DNA from: Planctomycetota bacterium
GTDB taxonomy: Bacteria; Planctomycetota; UBA1135
Length of the DNA: 45,880 nt
Assembly (NCBI GenBank): GCA_024275135.1
Contig: JAJRZS010000005.1
Span: forward strand, 1 to 45,880
Direction of reading: 5' to 3'
Both the position numbers and the translations under genes were made by a program. The stretch's first letter is position 1, and every line of letters begins with the position of its first letter. Shown one piece after another: positions 24,865-33,947 of this stretch. The notes below the pieces were generated by a model. That model was not told the origin of the DNA and did no database searches. It saw only the letters and a program-made list of their open reading frames with translations.

Positions 24865-25599
24865 ATGTCCGTGATGCGCCTTGCCATGTGGTCCTGTCCG
24901 CGCACGGTGTCGACCGCAATGTTGCGTAGTTTTGTGCAACGGACTGATACCGAGGGGGTTGACGAGCCACTTTATGCCCATTATTTACAGGCAACTGGGC
25001 GCCAACACCCCATGCGTGAGGAAGTGTTGCAAGCCCAGTCTGCGGATTGGCGGCAGGTGGTGTCGGAAGTCTTGTTGGGGCCTTGCTCCAAGCCTGTGCA
25101 GTTTGTCAAACATATGGCGCATCACTTGGAAGGAGGGGTGGAATTGGAGTTCACTTTGCATCCGGACATGGTGCACTTGTTTTTAATCCGGCATCCGCGG
25201 GAGATGATGCCTTCTTTGCTCAAGGATTTGGGGAAGCTTGAAGCCATGGATTTGGGCTATGGCCGGCAAGTGGAGTTGTTTCGTTTTTTACAGGCCCATC
25301 AGCGTCCGTTGGCGGTTGTGGATTCGATGGAACTTCTTGCTCAACCCGGGCCCATGTTGCGAAGAATATGTCAATACTTTGGGCTCCCTTTCGAGGAGGC
25401 AATGATGCAGTGGGAGGCGGGTCGTCATCCTTGCTATGGAGTGTGGGCCCAAGCCTGGTATTCCAAGGTGGAACAATCAACAGGCTGGCGCAAGGCCGTA
25501 CCCAAAACCGAAGCCCTGGCCACTGAACTAAAGCCGCTTTACGCGGATGCGGTTGTAGCTTATGAAGAGCTTCACGCTGCAGCTTTACAACCAGTTTAG
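24865..25599 (+). CDS. Sulfotransferase-like P-loop protein
   Basis: 244 residues, starting four bases after the topoisomerase stop. WSCPRTVSTAMLRSF (residues 9-23) is the 5'-PSB loop that binds the sulfate donor PAPS in the sulfotransferase fold, and HLFLIRHPREMMPS is the 3'-phosphate-binding segment. It resembles the short bacterial sulfotransferase-family proteins sometimes fused or adjacent to aminotransferases. No signal peptide; cytoplasmic. The acceptor is unknown. The stop overlaps by four bases the stop of the opposing SGNH-like gene. Confidence 0.75.
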   Translation: MSVMRLAMWSCPRTVSTAMLRSFVQRTDTEGVDEPLYAHYLQATGRQHPMREEVLQAQSADWRQVVSEVLLGPCSKPVQFVKHMAHHLEGGVELEFTLHPDMVHLFLIRHPREMMPSLLKDLGKLEAMDLGYGRQVELFRFLQAHQRPLAVVDSMELLAQPGPMLRRICQYFGLPFEEAMMQWEAGRHPCYGVWAQAWYSKVEQSTGWRKAVPKTEALATELKPLYADAVVAYEELHAAALQPV

Positions 25600-26600
25600 G
25601 GCTGGTTTAGATAGGGCAGGAGGAGGTTACAGACATATTGTGAAAACCAGTTTGCACCAGTGGGGGCGTAGTGGATGAAGTCTCGATACATGCTAGGCTG
25701 CAAACGAATGGTGCTTTGTAAGTTGAGAAAAGGTACTTGCAGTTGATTTGCATTTTCTTGCATCCAATCTAAGTAGGTTTCATAAGCTCCCTCTGCAAAT
25801 AAAGGTCTTAAAGCTGGATAAAAAGGTGGATGCAACAGAATAAGTTGGGTGTTTTCGCGAGCGCAAACCTCTGCAATATGTTGAAGATCTTGCCGCCAAA
25901 CATCGCTGAGAGCATAAGATCCGACGCGCAATCCCTCGCGCATCCCAGGTTGCTTTTGGACCGAAAGTTTTTGTGGTTGTTTCTGTAGATCCTCTGGCGC
26001 GTAAACTCCACCCCATGGCTGTGCCGGATGGGGGCCAGTGGAGAAGTGATGGCCTAATAATCCACTCTGCAGCCATAAGGCTTCTGCGCCCCAGGCGCGT
26101 CCATGAATGGCATCGGGCAAGTCTTGTCGCCGCATGGTTCTAAAGCGGCACAACAAATCCGACCAACTTGCAAACCACCGCCAGTAGACTTCGGAATCGG
26201 GATGATTTTTTCGGTCGGCGTCCCACAGAAAAGGGGCCGCTTCAATGACGAAAATGCGTGGCGGATGATCCTTGAAGATATGGTCGACGTAGAATCGAGC
26301 AATCTCTGGTGTGGCGCCGGGTAAAGCCAGATTCCAAACTTCTACAGGTCGTTTGAGTTGTTGTTGGAGATGTTCTTTTACCACTAGGGGCACAATCGCA
26401 TTGCGCATGGCAGAAGTGCCAAAAAAAACTAGGTCGGCTGGAGAATCGTTTTGTTGGAAATCGTGAACTACTTGTAAATAGCCGTGATTGGGAACCTGAT
26501 GCCAACGGAAATGGAAGTGCTGGGCGCAAAGATTGGCCGCTGCAAAAAGGAGGAAAACTCCAATCGAAAAACGCAGGAAAAAAAGTAGGGCCGGACGCAT
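25596..26600 (-). CDS. SGNH/AlgX-like membrane-anchored partner of an O-acyltransferase
   Basis: 334 residues from ATG 26600, which shares one base with the stop of the MBOAT gene upstream. An N-terminal membrane segment (about 5-25) precedes a periplasmic domain. DLVFFGTSAMRNA (about 56-68) is in the position of the GDS nucleophile block of SGNH esterases, and DFIHYAPTG near the end supplies the Asp-x-x-His pair. Such proteins (AlgJ/AlgX, DltD, PatB relatives) accept the acyl group exported by the MBOAT partner and place it on a polysaccharide or peptidoglycan. The reading frame extends further upstream inside the MBOAT gene; that part is rejected. Confidence 0.7.
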   Translation of the reverse strand: MRPALLFFLRFSIGVFLLFAAANLCAQHFHFRWHQVPNHGYLQVVHDFQQNDSPADLVFFGTSAMRNAIVPLVVKEHLQQQLKRPVEVWNLALPGATPEIARFYVDHIFKDHPPRIFVIEAAPFLWDADRKNHPDSEVYWRWFASWSDLLCRFRTMRRQDLPDAIHGRAWGAEALWLQSGLLGHHFSTGPHPAQPWGGVYAPEDLQKQPQKLSVQKQPGMREGLRVGSYALSDVWRQDLQHIAEVCARENTQLILLHPPFYPALRPLFAEGAYETYLDWMQENANQLQVPFLNLQSTIRLQPSMYRDFIHYAPTGANWFSQYVCNLLLPYLNQP

Positions 26601-28033
26601 CAGAATTGAAAATAGATAAAGGGAGAGCCTTCGGTGGTAAGTAAACCACAAAGGCCGAGCAGGCTTGCACATGCCATGCCTTGAAGCTCGGGGGCAAGCT
26701 GCAGCCAAAACCGTCGAATGCGGGGGCCTTGGTATTCGGAGATGATGGTCATCGCAAGGGCCAAGGCGAGCAATAAAAGGCCACGAGAAGGAATGGCGGC
26801 GGCTGTGGAGGTGGGATGCAAGCGAGTTAGGGAGCGACCAACCTGGGATAAATGTTCGAGGTTTCGGGTACGAAAAATAGGCATGGCGAGCAACCAAATA
26901 TGAAAGGTAAGAAAGCGTTGACTCCAAATCATCCAGCTTGGGTCCTGTGGGGTGGGTAAAAAACCGGCGGTCTTGCGCATCTGTTGGTAGGCACGCGAAA
27001 GACAAATCGTAATGCCATCGACCAGACCCCAAAGCAGGAAATTCCAGCCAGCACCATGCCAAATCCCGCTGAATAAGTTGGTCAACAGGATGTTGCGATT
27101 GGTTTGGGCCTTACTGCCACGGCTGCCGCCGAGGGGAATGTAAATGTAATCGCGCATCCAGGTCAGCAGGGTGATATGCCAGCGCCTCCAAATTTCCAAA
27201 TTGTTACGAGCCATAAAGGGATTCCGGAAGTTCTCGGGTAGACGGAAACCCAGCATGAGGGCAAAGCCGGTTGCCATTTGCGAATAACCAGCGAAGTCGC
27301 CAAAAAGTTGGAAGGCAAAGCCATAAATGCCAGACATAGCTCCAAAGAATCCGAAATGGTCGGGTTGGGAATAAAAGGGTTGCGCCAGATCGTGGCCGAG
27401 AAGGTCGGCAATCACCACTTTCTTAAACAATCCCGATAGCACATGGTAAACACCCAAGGATAAGTCTTCGCGCTTGGGCAGAGGGTTTTTTGCCAGCTGG
27501 GGAAGGAAGTCGCGTGCTCTCACAATTGGGCCAGCAACCAATTGGGGGAAGAAGCCAACAAACAAGGCGAAGTCAAGTGCGGAGTGATGGGGCTTGGCTT
27601 TACGGAAATAAATATCCAGTGTGTAAGACAGGGTTTGGAAAGTGTAGAAGGAGATACCGACCGGAAGAATGAGGCGCAGACTGGGCAAGTTGCCGTGAAG
27701 ACCGATGGTTTCCAGCAAGGCATTGGCGCTGTCGACAAAAAAGCCGAGGTATTTGAAAGTGGCGAGTAGACCGAAGTTGACGCCGAGACTGAACCACAAC
27801 CAATACTTGCGGGCATGGGGGCGCTGTTCGCGACCGAGGGCCGAGCCCACAAACCAGTCCACCAGGGTGCTAAGCCAAATGAGGAACAAGAAACGATAGT
27901 CCCATTGGGCGTAAAAGAAGTAGCTTGCTGCCAGTAGAAAGGATTTCCGCACTACGGGCCAGCGAGCCAGTAGTGTGTTGCCAACAAAAACCGATGGGAA
28001 AAACAGCAGAAAAACAATGCTGTTGAAAACCAT
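26600..28033 (-). CDS. MBOAT-family O-acyltransferase (AlgI type)
   Basis: 477 residues from the ATG at 28033; a TTG at 28063 would add ten residues. A polytopic membrane protein with about ten hydrophobic segments. WRRWHITLLTWMRDYIYIPLGGSR and SGIWHGAGWNFLLWG carry the two conserved histidines of MBOAT enzymes. It moves acyl (usually acetyl) groups across the inner membrane for O-acetylation of an exported polymer, with the coupled SGNH-like protein 25596-26600. No polysaccharide synthase lies nearby, so the acceptor is unknown. Divergent from 28093 with a 59-base spacer. Confidence 0.9.
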   Translation of the reverse strand: MVFNSIVFLLFFPSVFVGNTLLARWPVVRKSFLLAASYFFYAQWDYRFLFLIWLSTLVDWFVGSALGREQRPHARKYWLWFSLGVNFGLLATFKYLGFFVDSANALLETIGLHGNLPSLRLILPVGISFYTFQTLSYTLDIYFRKAKPHHSALDFALFVGFFPQLVAGPIVRARDFLPQLAKNPLPKREDLSLGVYHVLSGLFKKVVIADLLGHDLAQPFYSQPDHFGFFGAMSGIYGFAFQLFGDFAGYSQMATGFALMLGFRLPENFRNPFMARNNLEIWRRWHITLLTWMRDYIYIPLGGSRGSKAQTNRNILLTNLFSGIWHGAGWNFLLWGLVDGITICLSRAYQQMRKTAGFLPTPQDPSWMIWSQRFLTFHIWLLAMPIFRTRNLEHLSQVGRSLTRLHPTSTAAAIPSRGLLLLALALAMTIISEYQGPRIRRFWLQLAPELQGMACASLLGLCGLLTTEGSPFIYFQF

Positions 28034-28092
28034 GATGGAAAAGGGGCGTCGGAGAGGGGGCAACGACTTGACGGCGATTCTAGACTAGCCTT

Positions 28093-29313
28093 ATGGTCTG
28101 CGCAGTCCTTCTCTTGGCTTTTCCTTGCGGGGTGTTGCAAGCTCCCGATTCTGAAACCGCCTCTGCCGATTCGGCGCCCAGCCTTAAGCTCGAAGTGAAG
28201 ATGTTGGCTGAAAATTTATCTGCCACAGGGCGTTATCCGGTTCTAGCAGTGGATGGTCAACAACAATTGTGCGTAGGTTGGCTGGAGCCTGGACAGGCGC
28301 AAGGTGCGATGCAGTTTGTCCTGGTGAAGCGTTCGGATACGGGGTGGAGTCCAAAAACAGTTCTGGCCTCGGGTTCGGGATGGTTGGTGAACTGGGCAGA
28401 TTTTCCGCAGTACAAGGAGGATGTAACGGGTGCGGCTGTGTTGAGTTGGCTGGCCCAAAGTAAAGCTGGCTACGGTGTGCAGATGCAATATCAAACTGCC
28501 GGCCAGGGTTGGGGATCGTTTCAATCTTTGCATGAAGATCAGGATGGTGTGGAGCATGGCTTTGTGTCTTGGGTGGCACTCGGCGCTGGTCAGTTCTTTG
28601 CAACTTGGCTGCAAAGTGGCGCCGAAGGACCACCCACTGCTTTGCGTGCCGTTACCGTGGATGAGCGTGGGGATTTGGGCGCAGAATGGGTTCTAGATGA
28701 TTTGGTGTGCGATTGCTGTGGTACCGCGGCGGTGCGTTTCGATAGCGGCAAGGTCTTGGTGGCTTATCGCAATCGGAACGAGAAAGAAGAGCGGGATATT
28801 TTTGTCGTTCGAGGGGTCCCGGGGGAGCTGCAGAGTTGGAGTCCACCGGTGCGGGTGGGGCTGGAAGGATGGCGGCCAAAGGGGTGTCCGGTGAATGGCC
28901 CCGCCTTGGCTCGCAAGGGGAATAAGGTTTGCTTGGCTTATTTCACCGAGGTGTCTCATGGTTTTCCCCAGGTGAAATTGCTTTTCTCTCATAACGCTGG
29001 CAAACGCTTTGGTTTTGCGCGAGTGGTTGCGGGCGGCAAGGGTTGCTTGGGCCGAGTTTCCGTCGCCTTCCCCGAAACTGGGCCGATACTGGTGAGCTGG
29101 CTACAAAAGGAAGGGGAACAGGCCTATTGGATGGTCAGGGCCATGCCGCAGCGCGGAGCTCCTGGCCCCCCGTTACGCATTGCCAAGGCCAGCGGAGGTC
29201 GAAAGGACGGCTTTTTGCGCTTGATTTCCACCGCAGAAGGGGTGTTTGCAGCCTGGACGGATGCCTCTGGGCAAGGCATTCATGTGGCTGAGGTCTTGCT
29301 CGCGGAAGAATGA
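28093..29313 (+). CDS. Secreted sialidase-like beta-propeller protein with CDCC motif
   Basis: 406 residues with a signal peptide (about 1-16). Repeated W- and G-rich strands such as FFATWLQSGAEG, VLVAYRNRNEKE and PQVKLLFSHNAGKRFG fit a BNR/sialidase-like propeller. The motif CDCCGTA (C206, C208, C209) and GCPVNGPAL occur in a family of exported proteins generally annotated as exo-alpha-sialidases, but I see no complete sialidase active site (no Arg triad or Asp-box series), so glycosidase activity is doubtful. The clustered cysteines could bind metal or form disulfides. It stands alone between a divergent MBOAT gene and the lectin gene. Confidence 0.6.
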   Translation: MVCAVLLLAFPCGVLQAPDSETASADSAPSLKLEVKMLAENLSATGRYPVLAVDGQQQLCVGWLEPGQAQGAMQFVLVKRSDTGWSPKTVLASGSGWLVNWADFPQYKEDVTGAAVLSWLAQSKAGYGVQMQYQTAGQGWGSFQSLHEDQDGVEHGFVSWVALGAGQFFATWLQSGAEGPPTALRAVTVDERGDLGAEWVLDDLVCDCCGTAAVRFDSGKVLVAYRNRNEKEERDIFVVRGVPGELQSWSPPVRVGLEGWRPKGCPVNGPALARKGNKVCLAYFTEVSHGFPQVKLLFSHNAGKRFGFARVVAGGKGCLGRVSVAFPETGPILVSWLQKEGEQAYWMVRAMPQRGAPGPPLRIAKASGGRKDGFLRLISTAEGVFAAWTDASGQGIHVAEVLLAEE

Positions 29314-29367
29314 GGGAATTGTCCAAATTCGTTGTCAAATACAAGTTTGGTTTGCGTTGGCAGCCCC

Positions 29368-30159
29368 ATGAAGCAATACCTGGTCGTCATTTTTTTCGGC
29401 TTGTGGCCATGCTTGGCCCAAGCTCAACAGGGGCAAGGCTTTGTGCAAGAAGCCTGTAATCCGGCCAATGGCCATGCTTATGTGCTGTTGCAGCCTTCGT
29501 CCTGGACCCAAGCCGAAAGCGCTGCAGTGAGCCTGGGCGGCCATTTGGCCACCATTAACGATGCCGCAGAAAACACCTGGGTATGGACGACTTTCGAAGC
29601 AGCTTCCACCGGCAATATTTGGATAGGCCTCAACGACATCAACGTGGAAGGTACCTTTGAGTGGTCCAGTGGTGAACCCTTTGTTTATCAATACTGGCAT
29701 TGGTCGGAGCCCAATGATTTGAATGGGGCGGAAGATTACGGCTGTATGTGGGGCTGGTATGGCGGTGAGTGGAATGATTTCGACAACGCTCCTTATGGCT
29801 GGGGTGATTGGTATGGCGTGGTGGAAATCAGCACCTTTTGGGCCTTGCAAGCTACGCCGGGTATTGCTGGAGTTAGCAACGATTTTCAGGCATGCAATGC
29901 CACCCCAGGCTCCACAATCTGGTTTGTGGCCAGTTCGCGCCAAGCCGCTGTTGGCGCCGCTCTTCCTGGCTGTGCTGGAGTGACCACCCAATTGCTGAAC
30001 CCCATTACCGTTCTGGGATCTGCCGTTGCCGACGCCCAAGGCATGGCCACCGTGCAAATGTTTGTTCCAACCTCCTTAGCCGGAGCCACCGGTTATGTGC
30101 AAGCTGTGGATTTAGCCAACTGCTCGGTTTCCAACCTTGCCGTGGTCCATTTCAACTAA
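29368..30159 (+). CDS. Secreted C-type lectin-domain protein
   Basis: 263 residues from ATG 29368, with signal peptide 1-19 (CLAQAQ). A C-type lectin-like domain covers about 33-165: HLATINDAAENTWVW, IWIGLNDINVEGTFEW, then EPND (the EPN mannose-type Ca-binding triplet) and GEWNDF (WND). The remaining 95 residues (about 170-263) form a beta-rich C-terminal module resembling those of 817-2229, 41522-42211 and the pseudogene. Probably exported and binds surface or environmental glycans. No other gene is tightly linked. Confidence 0.8.
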   Translation: MKQYLVVIFFGLWPCLAQAQQGQGFVQEACNPANGHAYVLLQPSSWTQAESAAVSLGGHLATINDAAENTWVWTTFEAASTGNIWIGLNDINVEGTFEWSSGEPFVYQYWHWSEPNDLNGAEDYGCMWGWYGGEWNDFDNAPYGWGDWYGVVEISTFWALQATPGIAGVSNDFQACNATPGSTIWFVASSRQAAVGAALPGCAGVTTQLLNPITVLGSAVADAQGMATVQMFVPTSLAGATGYVQAVDLANCSVSNLAVVHFN

Positions 30160-30196
30160 CTACACCAACCTCCTTCCAACCGTGTAGGATGGCGTA

Positions 30197-30772
30197 ATGC
30201 CATCCTCCCGGTTTGCGGATTTCCTGATTGCGCATCAGGCCGAGTTGCTTGGGTTTTGTCGACGCCATGCCAGTCCTGCCGTGTTGCGATATGAAGCTGC
30301 GGAGGATTTGCTGCAAGGTATTTGGACACAAGCCCTGGAATCGGAACCCGACTGGCAAGAAGGTGGAGAAGCTGCGGTGCGGGCTTGGATTTTCCGGTTA
30401 GCGCGCAATTTTCTCATCGATCGTACCCGCTATTGGATGGCCTTAAAGCGTCGCTCTAGTCGTGTTCTCCGTTTTGAAATGAGTCGTTCTGATACAAGTT
30501 CTGTTGGAATGTGGGAGCCGCGTGCGAGCCAAACTTCGCCTTCTCAATTTGCCGTGCGCCGCGAGCAATTGGTGACGGCGGCCAAAGCTATGGATTTGCT
30601 GCTGGAGCGTGATCGTCAACTCGTCACTTGGGCTGCGCATAAAATACCCCTGTCGGAGCAAGCCAGCCGATTAGGAACCGCTTACGATGCCACGGCCCAA
30701 GCCAGCCGTCGTGCGCAGAAACGGTTTCGCGATGTCTATCGGCTCATCGTGGAAGGAGAGTTGGGCTTATGA
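30197..30772 (+). CDS. ECF-type RNA polymerase sigma factor
   Basis: 191 residues; AGGA seven bases before the ATG. Region 2 is at about 8-80 (AEDLLQGIWTQAL, WIFRLARNFLIDRTRYW) and region 4 at about 125-185 (LERDRQLVTWAAHKIPLSEQASRLG ... ASRRAQKRFRD). It belongs to the ECF type linked to planctomycete Ser/Thr kinases. The stop overlaps the kinase start (ATGA), so kinase and sigma are made together; in such systems the kinase is thought to control the sigma factor by phosphorylation instead of a classic anti-sigma. Confidence 0.85.
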   Translation: MPSSRFADFLIAHQAELLGFCRRHASPAVLRYEAAEDLLQGIWTQALESEPDWQEGGEAAVRAWIFRLARNFLIDRTRYWMALKRRSSRVLRFEMSRSDTSSVGMWEPRASQTSPSQFAVRREQLVTAAKAMDLLLERDRQLVTWAAHKIPLSEQASRLGTAYDATAQASRRAQKRFRDVYRLIVEGELGL

Positions 30773-33700
30773 GCGATTCGGAACAGCTTGAACAGCTCTA
30801 CGATGTCTATCTTGATCATTTGTTGGCGGGGGTCGACCTTAACCCAGACGAATTTTTGGCGAGCCATGCTTGTGAGGATGCCGAATTGCTGGAAAAGCTT
30901 AAGGCCTTGCATTCGGTTGCTCATTTCGTGCCAACAGCCTCGGCTTCTAATTCCTCGCACGGCAATCTTCCGCGAGAAAAAATCAAAGATTACAAACTGT
31001 TGCGGAGTCTTGGCCGCGGCGGCATGGGCGAGGTGTTTTTAGCCGAGCAGGAATCTTTGGGTCGCCAGGTAGCGTTAAAGATTCTGCATGCATCGGCCTT
31101 TGTTTCAAGTGAAAGTTCCTTGCGCTTTCACCGCGAAGCAAAATCTTTGGCACGTCTCCGGCACCCGCATGTGGTCACGGTTTTTGATTTTGGTATTGAC
31201 GATGGCGCGCATTATTTGGTGATGGAGTTTATCCCTGGCCAAAGTTTGGCGGATGTCTTAAAGGAGAAGCCGCAGGCAGGCGGGGTGTCTACGGTGCAGG
31301 CTGTGCGTTGGTCGATGGAGATTGCCCGTGCCTTGGAGGCAGTCCATCAAGAAGGAATTTTGCATCGCGATGTGAAACCTTCCAACATTCGGATTACTCC
31401 CGAGGGGCGTGCAGTTTTGGTTGATTTTGGGTTGGCCTTTGATGGGCAGGATAAAAGGCAAGATTTAACTCAGTCCTTCCTTGGTTCTCCATCGTTTGCT
31501 GCTCCCGAACAAATTCGAGGCTACCCTCTTCTCTCTCCAGCCGCGGATATTTATTCCTTGGGAACTACTCTGTATCGTTGCGTAAGCGGGGTGCTTCCAT
31601 TTCAAGCCAAGGATTTAGACCAACTCTTCCATCAAATTTTAACCAAAGAACCCCCAAGCCTCCGCAGCCATCGTCCGGGGATTCCTCGCGACTTGGCGGT
31701 GGTGGTGCACCATGCCATGGACAAGCAGGCGCAACATCGCTATCCCACAGCGGCTGCCTTTGCGGAAGACCTTCAGGCCTTATTGGAGTTTCGACCAATT
31801 GCAGCGCAGCCGCCTTCCTTGTTGCGGCGCTTTCGCTATTGGGCCCACCAGCATCGCGCGAGTGCAGCTGCTTCCATTACTGCTTTGTTATCGCTGGTTT
31901 TTTTGGCAGTCTTCGTAACCTGGCAGGGAATTGAACAGAAAAACCTACGATTACAACAGGCGGATGCTTTGCTGGCCGAGGCGCGGGAGCGGTTTGCAGA
32001 GTTTGAGGATTTACGCGTGAGTTTACGTGCGAAGAGGGAGCAACGAAATGCATTGCGCAATGCCATGGAGTCTTCTTTTTTGCGGGCGGAGGAGCTGAAG
32101 CAGCTGGATCATGCAGAGGAATTGGTGCAACAAGCCGAGTTGAAGCGGGAACGGTTGTTTAATAGCGTTTTGGATTTTCTGGATCAGGTAGAGAAAGCCA
32201 ATCCCAAGCTGGAACAGCTCGATAGTATGCGCGCTGAAATCTATCTCACGCGTTTTTTAGAAAGCAAAACCCGTGGTGATTTAGTAAGCAGTCGTTTTTA
32301 TCGGGCGCAAGCGGACCGTTTTGACGAGAGTGAGGCCACTTTGCAACGGTTGCAACCTATGGCTAAGCTCTCGCTAACGGTGAGCCCTCCTGGTCCATTT
32401 GCAGTTGCTGAGTTTTCTTTTTTCGAGCAATCCCAAGTTAAGGAGGCTGGTGATCATCGCATGGTGCCCGTTGCTCGCCAAGGCTCAGGGAGTGCGGTGG
32501 CTCCTGGTCAATGGTGCTTGCGTGTGGAGCAGGCAGCAGCACCCGTGGAAAAGGGCGATTTGATTTTTCAGGTTGGTGGCTGGCCAATTGAAGGCAGCGT
32601 TTTGGTTCTTCAAGGCAATGCAGAGATAGGGGTGGGGGATCGATTGTTGGCAGTGGATGATGTTGCAGTCCGGGATGAGTTTTCCATTGAGCAAATAAGG
32701 AAGAATCGGAGTGCTGATGGCGACCCCAAGCAAATAATTCCCCAGCAGAGGCAATTTTTGTTTGCCAATCATGCGGGGTCGTATTCGGTTTCTGCGCCCT
32801 CATTCCAGTCTTTGGGTATTGTCTTGGGTTTGCCAGCCGACTTGTTGGCGCAAGGGCGAAGCGAGGGCAAAGTTTGGCGTGAGGGTGAGGTGTTGCCCCT
32901 TTCCTTGCCAGCCACTGTGGTGCGCACGACGACGATTCCCCTCCTTAGCACTGCAGAATCTTGGCAACACTATTCCCAGTCCTCGGTGGATTTGGTGTTG
33001 CAACCTGGACCTTCCTTGCTTCGCTTGCGTCGGGAGGGCTGTGAGGATCTGCTTTTGCCTTTGCGTCTGGTAGCAGGGCAAGATGCCTCTTATGAGGCTC
33101 ATTTTGTTGCGGAAGGCACCACACCAGTGGGTTATCGCCACATCCTTCCTGGTCCGTTTTGGCAGCACGACGATTATTGGATTCAGGAACGGGAAGTTAC
33201 TTCTGGGGAATATCTTCAGTTTTTGAACTCCGCCTATGTGCAAAATCTTTTGGCCTCCTCGGCCGAGCCGCAGTTTTTTCCGCGCACCTTTCGCAACGCC
33301 AGCCAAGGAGGCTCCTGGCCGCGCGATGTCAGCGGACTGTTTTCCTTACCCTCCGATTGCCCCTTAGAATGGCCGGTCTTTGGCATTAGTTGGTACGATG
33401 CCGTGGCTTATGCGGAATGGATGAGTCGGGAGGCCAAGGCTGCGGGGTTGCCTTATGCTTTTCGTTTGCCAAGTTTGAAGGAGTTTCGCATTGCGGCCAA
33501 GGGCACAGCCAATTGGGATTATCCCTACGGCCCCCGATTCCGACCCAACTGGTCAAACTGCTGTTTTTCTCGGCCCTTACCCGCGCCGGAGCCAGTCCTA
33601 AGCTATCCAGTAGATGAATCGGTGTTCGGGGTTTTTGACACTTCTGGCAGCGCCTTGGAATGGATAGATGCATGGTGGGATGCCAACCACACCGAGCGCT

Positions 33701-33828
33701 ATGCCGGCGGGGGGAGTTGGGCCCAGGGTGGCTCTATCCCAGCCAAACCAACTTCGGGTTTGGGTATCCGCCCCCATGAGACTTCCTTGGAAACTGGTTT
33801 TCGTTTGGTTTTGGAAGTGGAGGAATAA
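30769..33828 (+). CDS. Membrane Ser/Thr protein kinase with FGE-sulfatase-like sensor domain
   Basis: 1019 residues. An N-terminal helical stretch (1-70) precedes the kinase domain (75-345): GRGGMGEVF loop, K104, HRDVKPSN (catalytic D201), DFG at 219-221 and a GSPSFAAPEQ activation segment; all catalytic residues are present. A transmembrane helix lies at about 367-385, then a coiled coil (about 390-520). The external part has beta-rich, PDZ-like sequence (GNAEIGVGDRLLAVDDVAV) and ends in a formylglycine-generating-enzyme-like domain (about 787-1019: WIQEREVTSGEYLQFLN, GISWYDAVAYAEWMS, TGFRLV). No catalytic cysteines are seen, so this is likely a ligand-binding C-lectin-type fold. It probably senses an outside signal and controls the coupled ECF sigma factor. 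Confidence 0.9.
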   Translation: MSDSEQLEQLYDVYLDHLLAGVDLNPDEFLASHACEDAELLEKLKALHSVAHFVPTASASNSSHGNLPREKIKDYKLLRSLGRGGMGEVFLAEQESLGRQVALKILHASAFVSSESSLRFHREAKSLARLRHPHVVTVFDFGIDDGAHYLVMEFIPGQSLADVLKEKPQAGGVSTVQAVRWSMEIARALEAVHQEGILHRDVKPSNIRITPEGRAVLVDFGLAFDGQDKRQDLTQSFLGSPSFAAPEQIRGYPLLSPAADIYSLGTTLYRCVSGVLPFQAKDLDQLFHQILTKEPPSLRSHRPGIPRDLAVVVHHAMDKQAQHRYPTAAAFAEDLQALLEFRPIAAQPPSLLRRFRYWAHQHRASAAASITALLSLVFLAVFVTWQGIEQKNLRLQQADALLAEARERFAEFEDLRVSLRAKREQRNALRNAMESSFLRAEELKQLDHAEELVQQAELKRERLFNSVLDFLDQVEKANPKLEQLDSMRAEIYLTRFLESKTRGDLVSSRFYRAQADRFDESEATLQRLQPMAKLSLTVSPPGPFAVAEFSFFEQSQVKEAGDHRMVPVARQGSGSAVAPGQWCLRVEQAAAPVEKGDLIFQVGGWPIEGSVLVLQGNAEIGVGDRLLAVDDVAVRDEFSIEQIRKNRSADGDPKQIIPQQRQFLFANHAGSYSVSAPSFQSLGIVLGLPADLLAQGRSEGKVWREGEVLPLSLPATVVRTTTIPLLSTAESWQHYSQSSVDLVLQPGPSLLRLRREGCEDLLLPLRLVAGQDASYEAHFVAEGTTPVGYRHILPGPFWQHDDYWIQEREVTSGEYLQFLNSAYVQNLLASSAEPQFFPRTFRNASQGGSWPRDVSGLFSLPSDCPLEWPVFGISWYDAVAYAEWMSREAKAAGLPYAFRLPSLKEFRIAAKGTANWDYPYGPRFRPNWSNCCFSRPLPAPEPVLSYPVDESVFGVFDTSGSALEWIDAWWDANHTERYAGGGSWAQGGSIPAKPTSGLGIRPHETSLETGFRLVLEVEE

Positions 33829-33947
33829 CGGGGGTGCTCGGCGCAATGGATTGGTGTTTGCAATAAACAACCAAAAATATGCAATGGAAAGAAAATTTTA
33901 GCTAGCCTAGGTATGTCCGCGAGGGCAAAACAACATTCTGTTCTCCC

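Noticed and set aside
29335..30057. Minus-strand frame antisense to the lectin gene
   Set aside because: Lectin motifs, signal peptide and codon pattern support the plus strand only.
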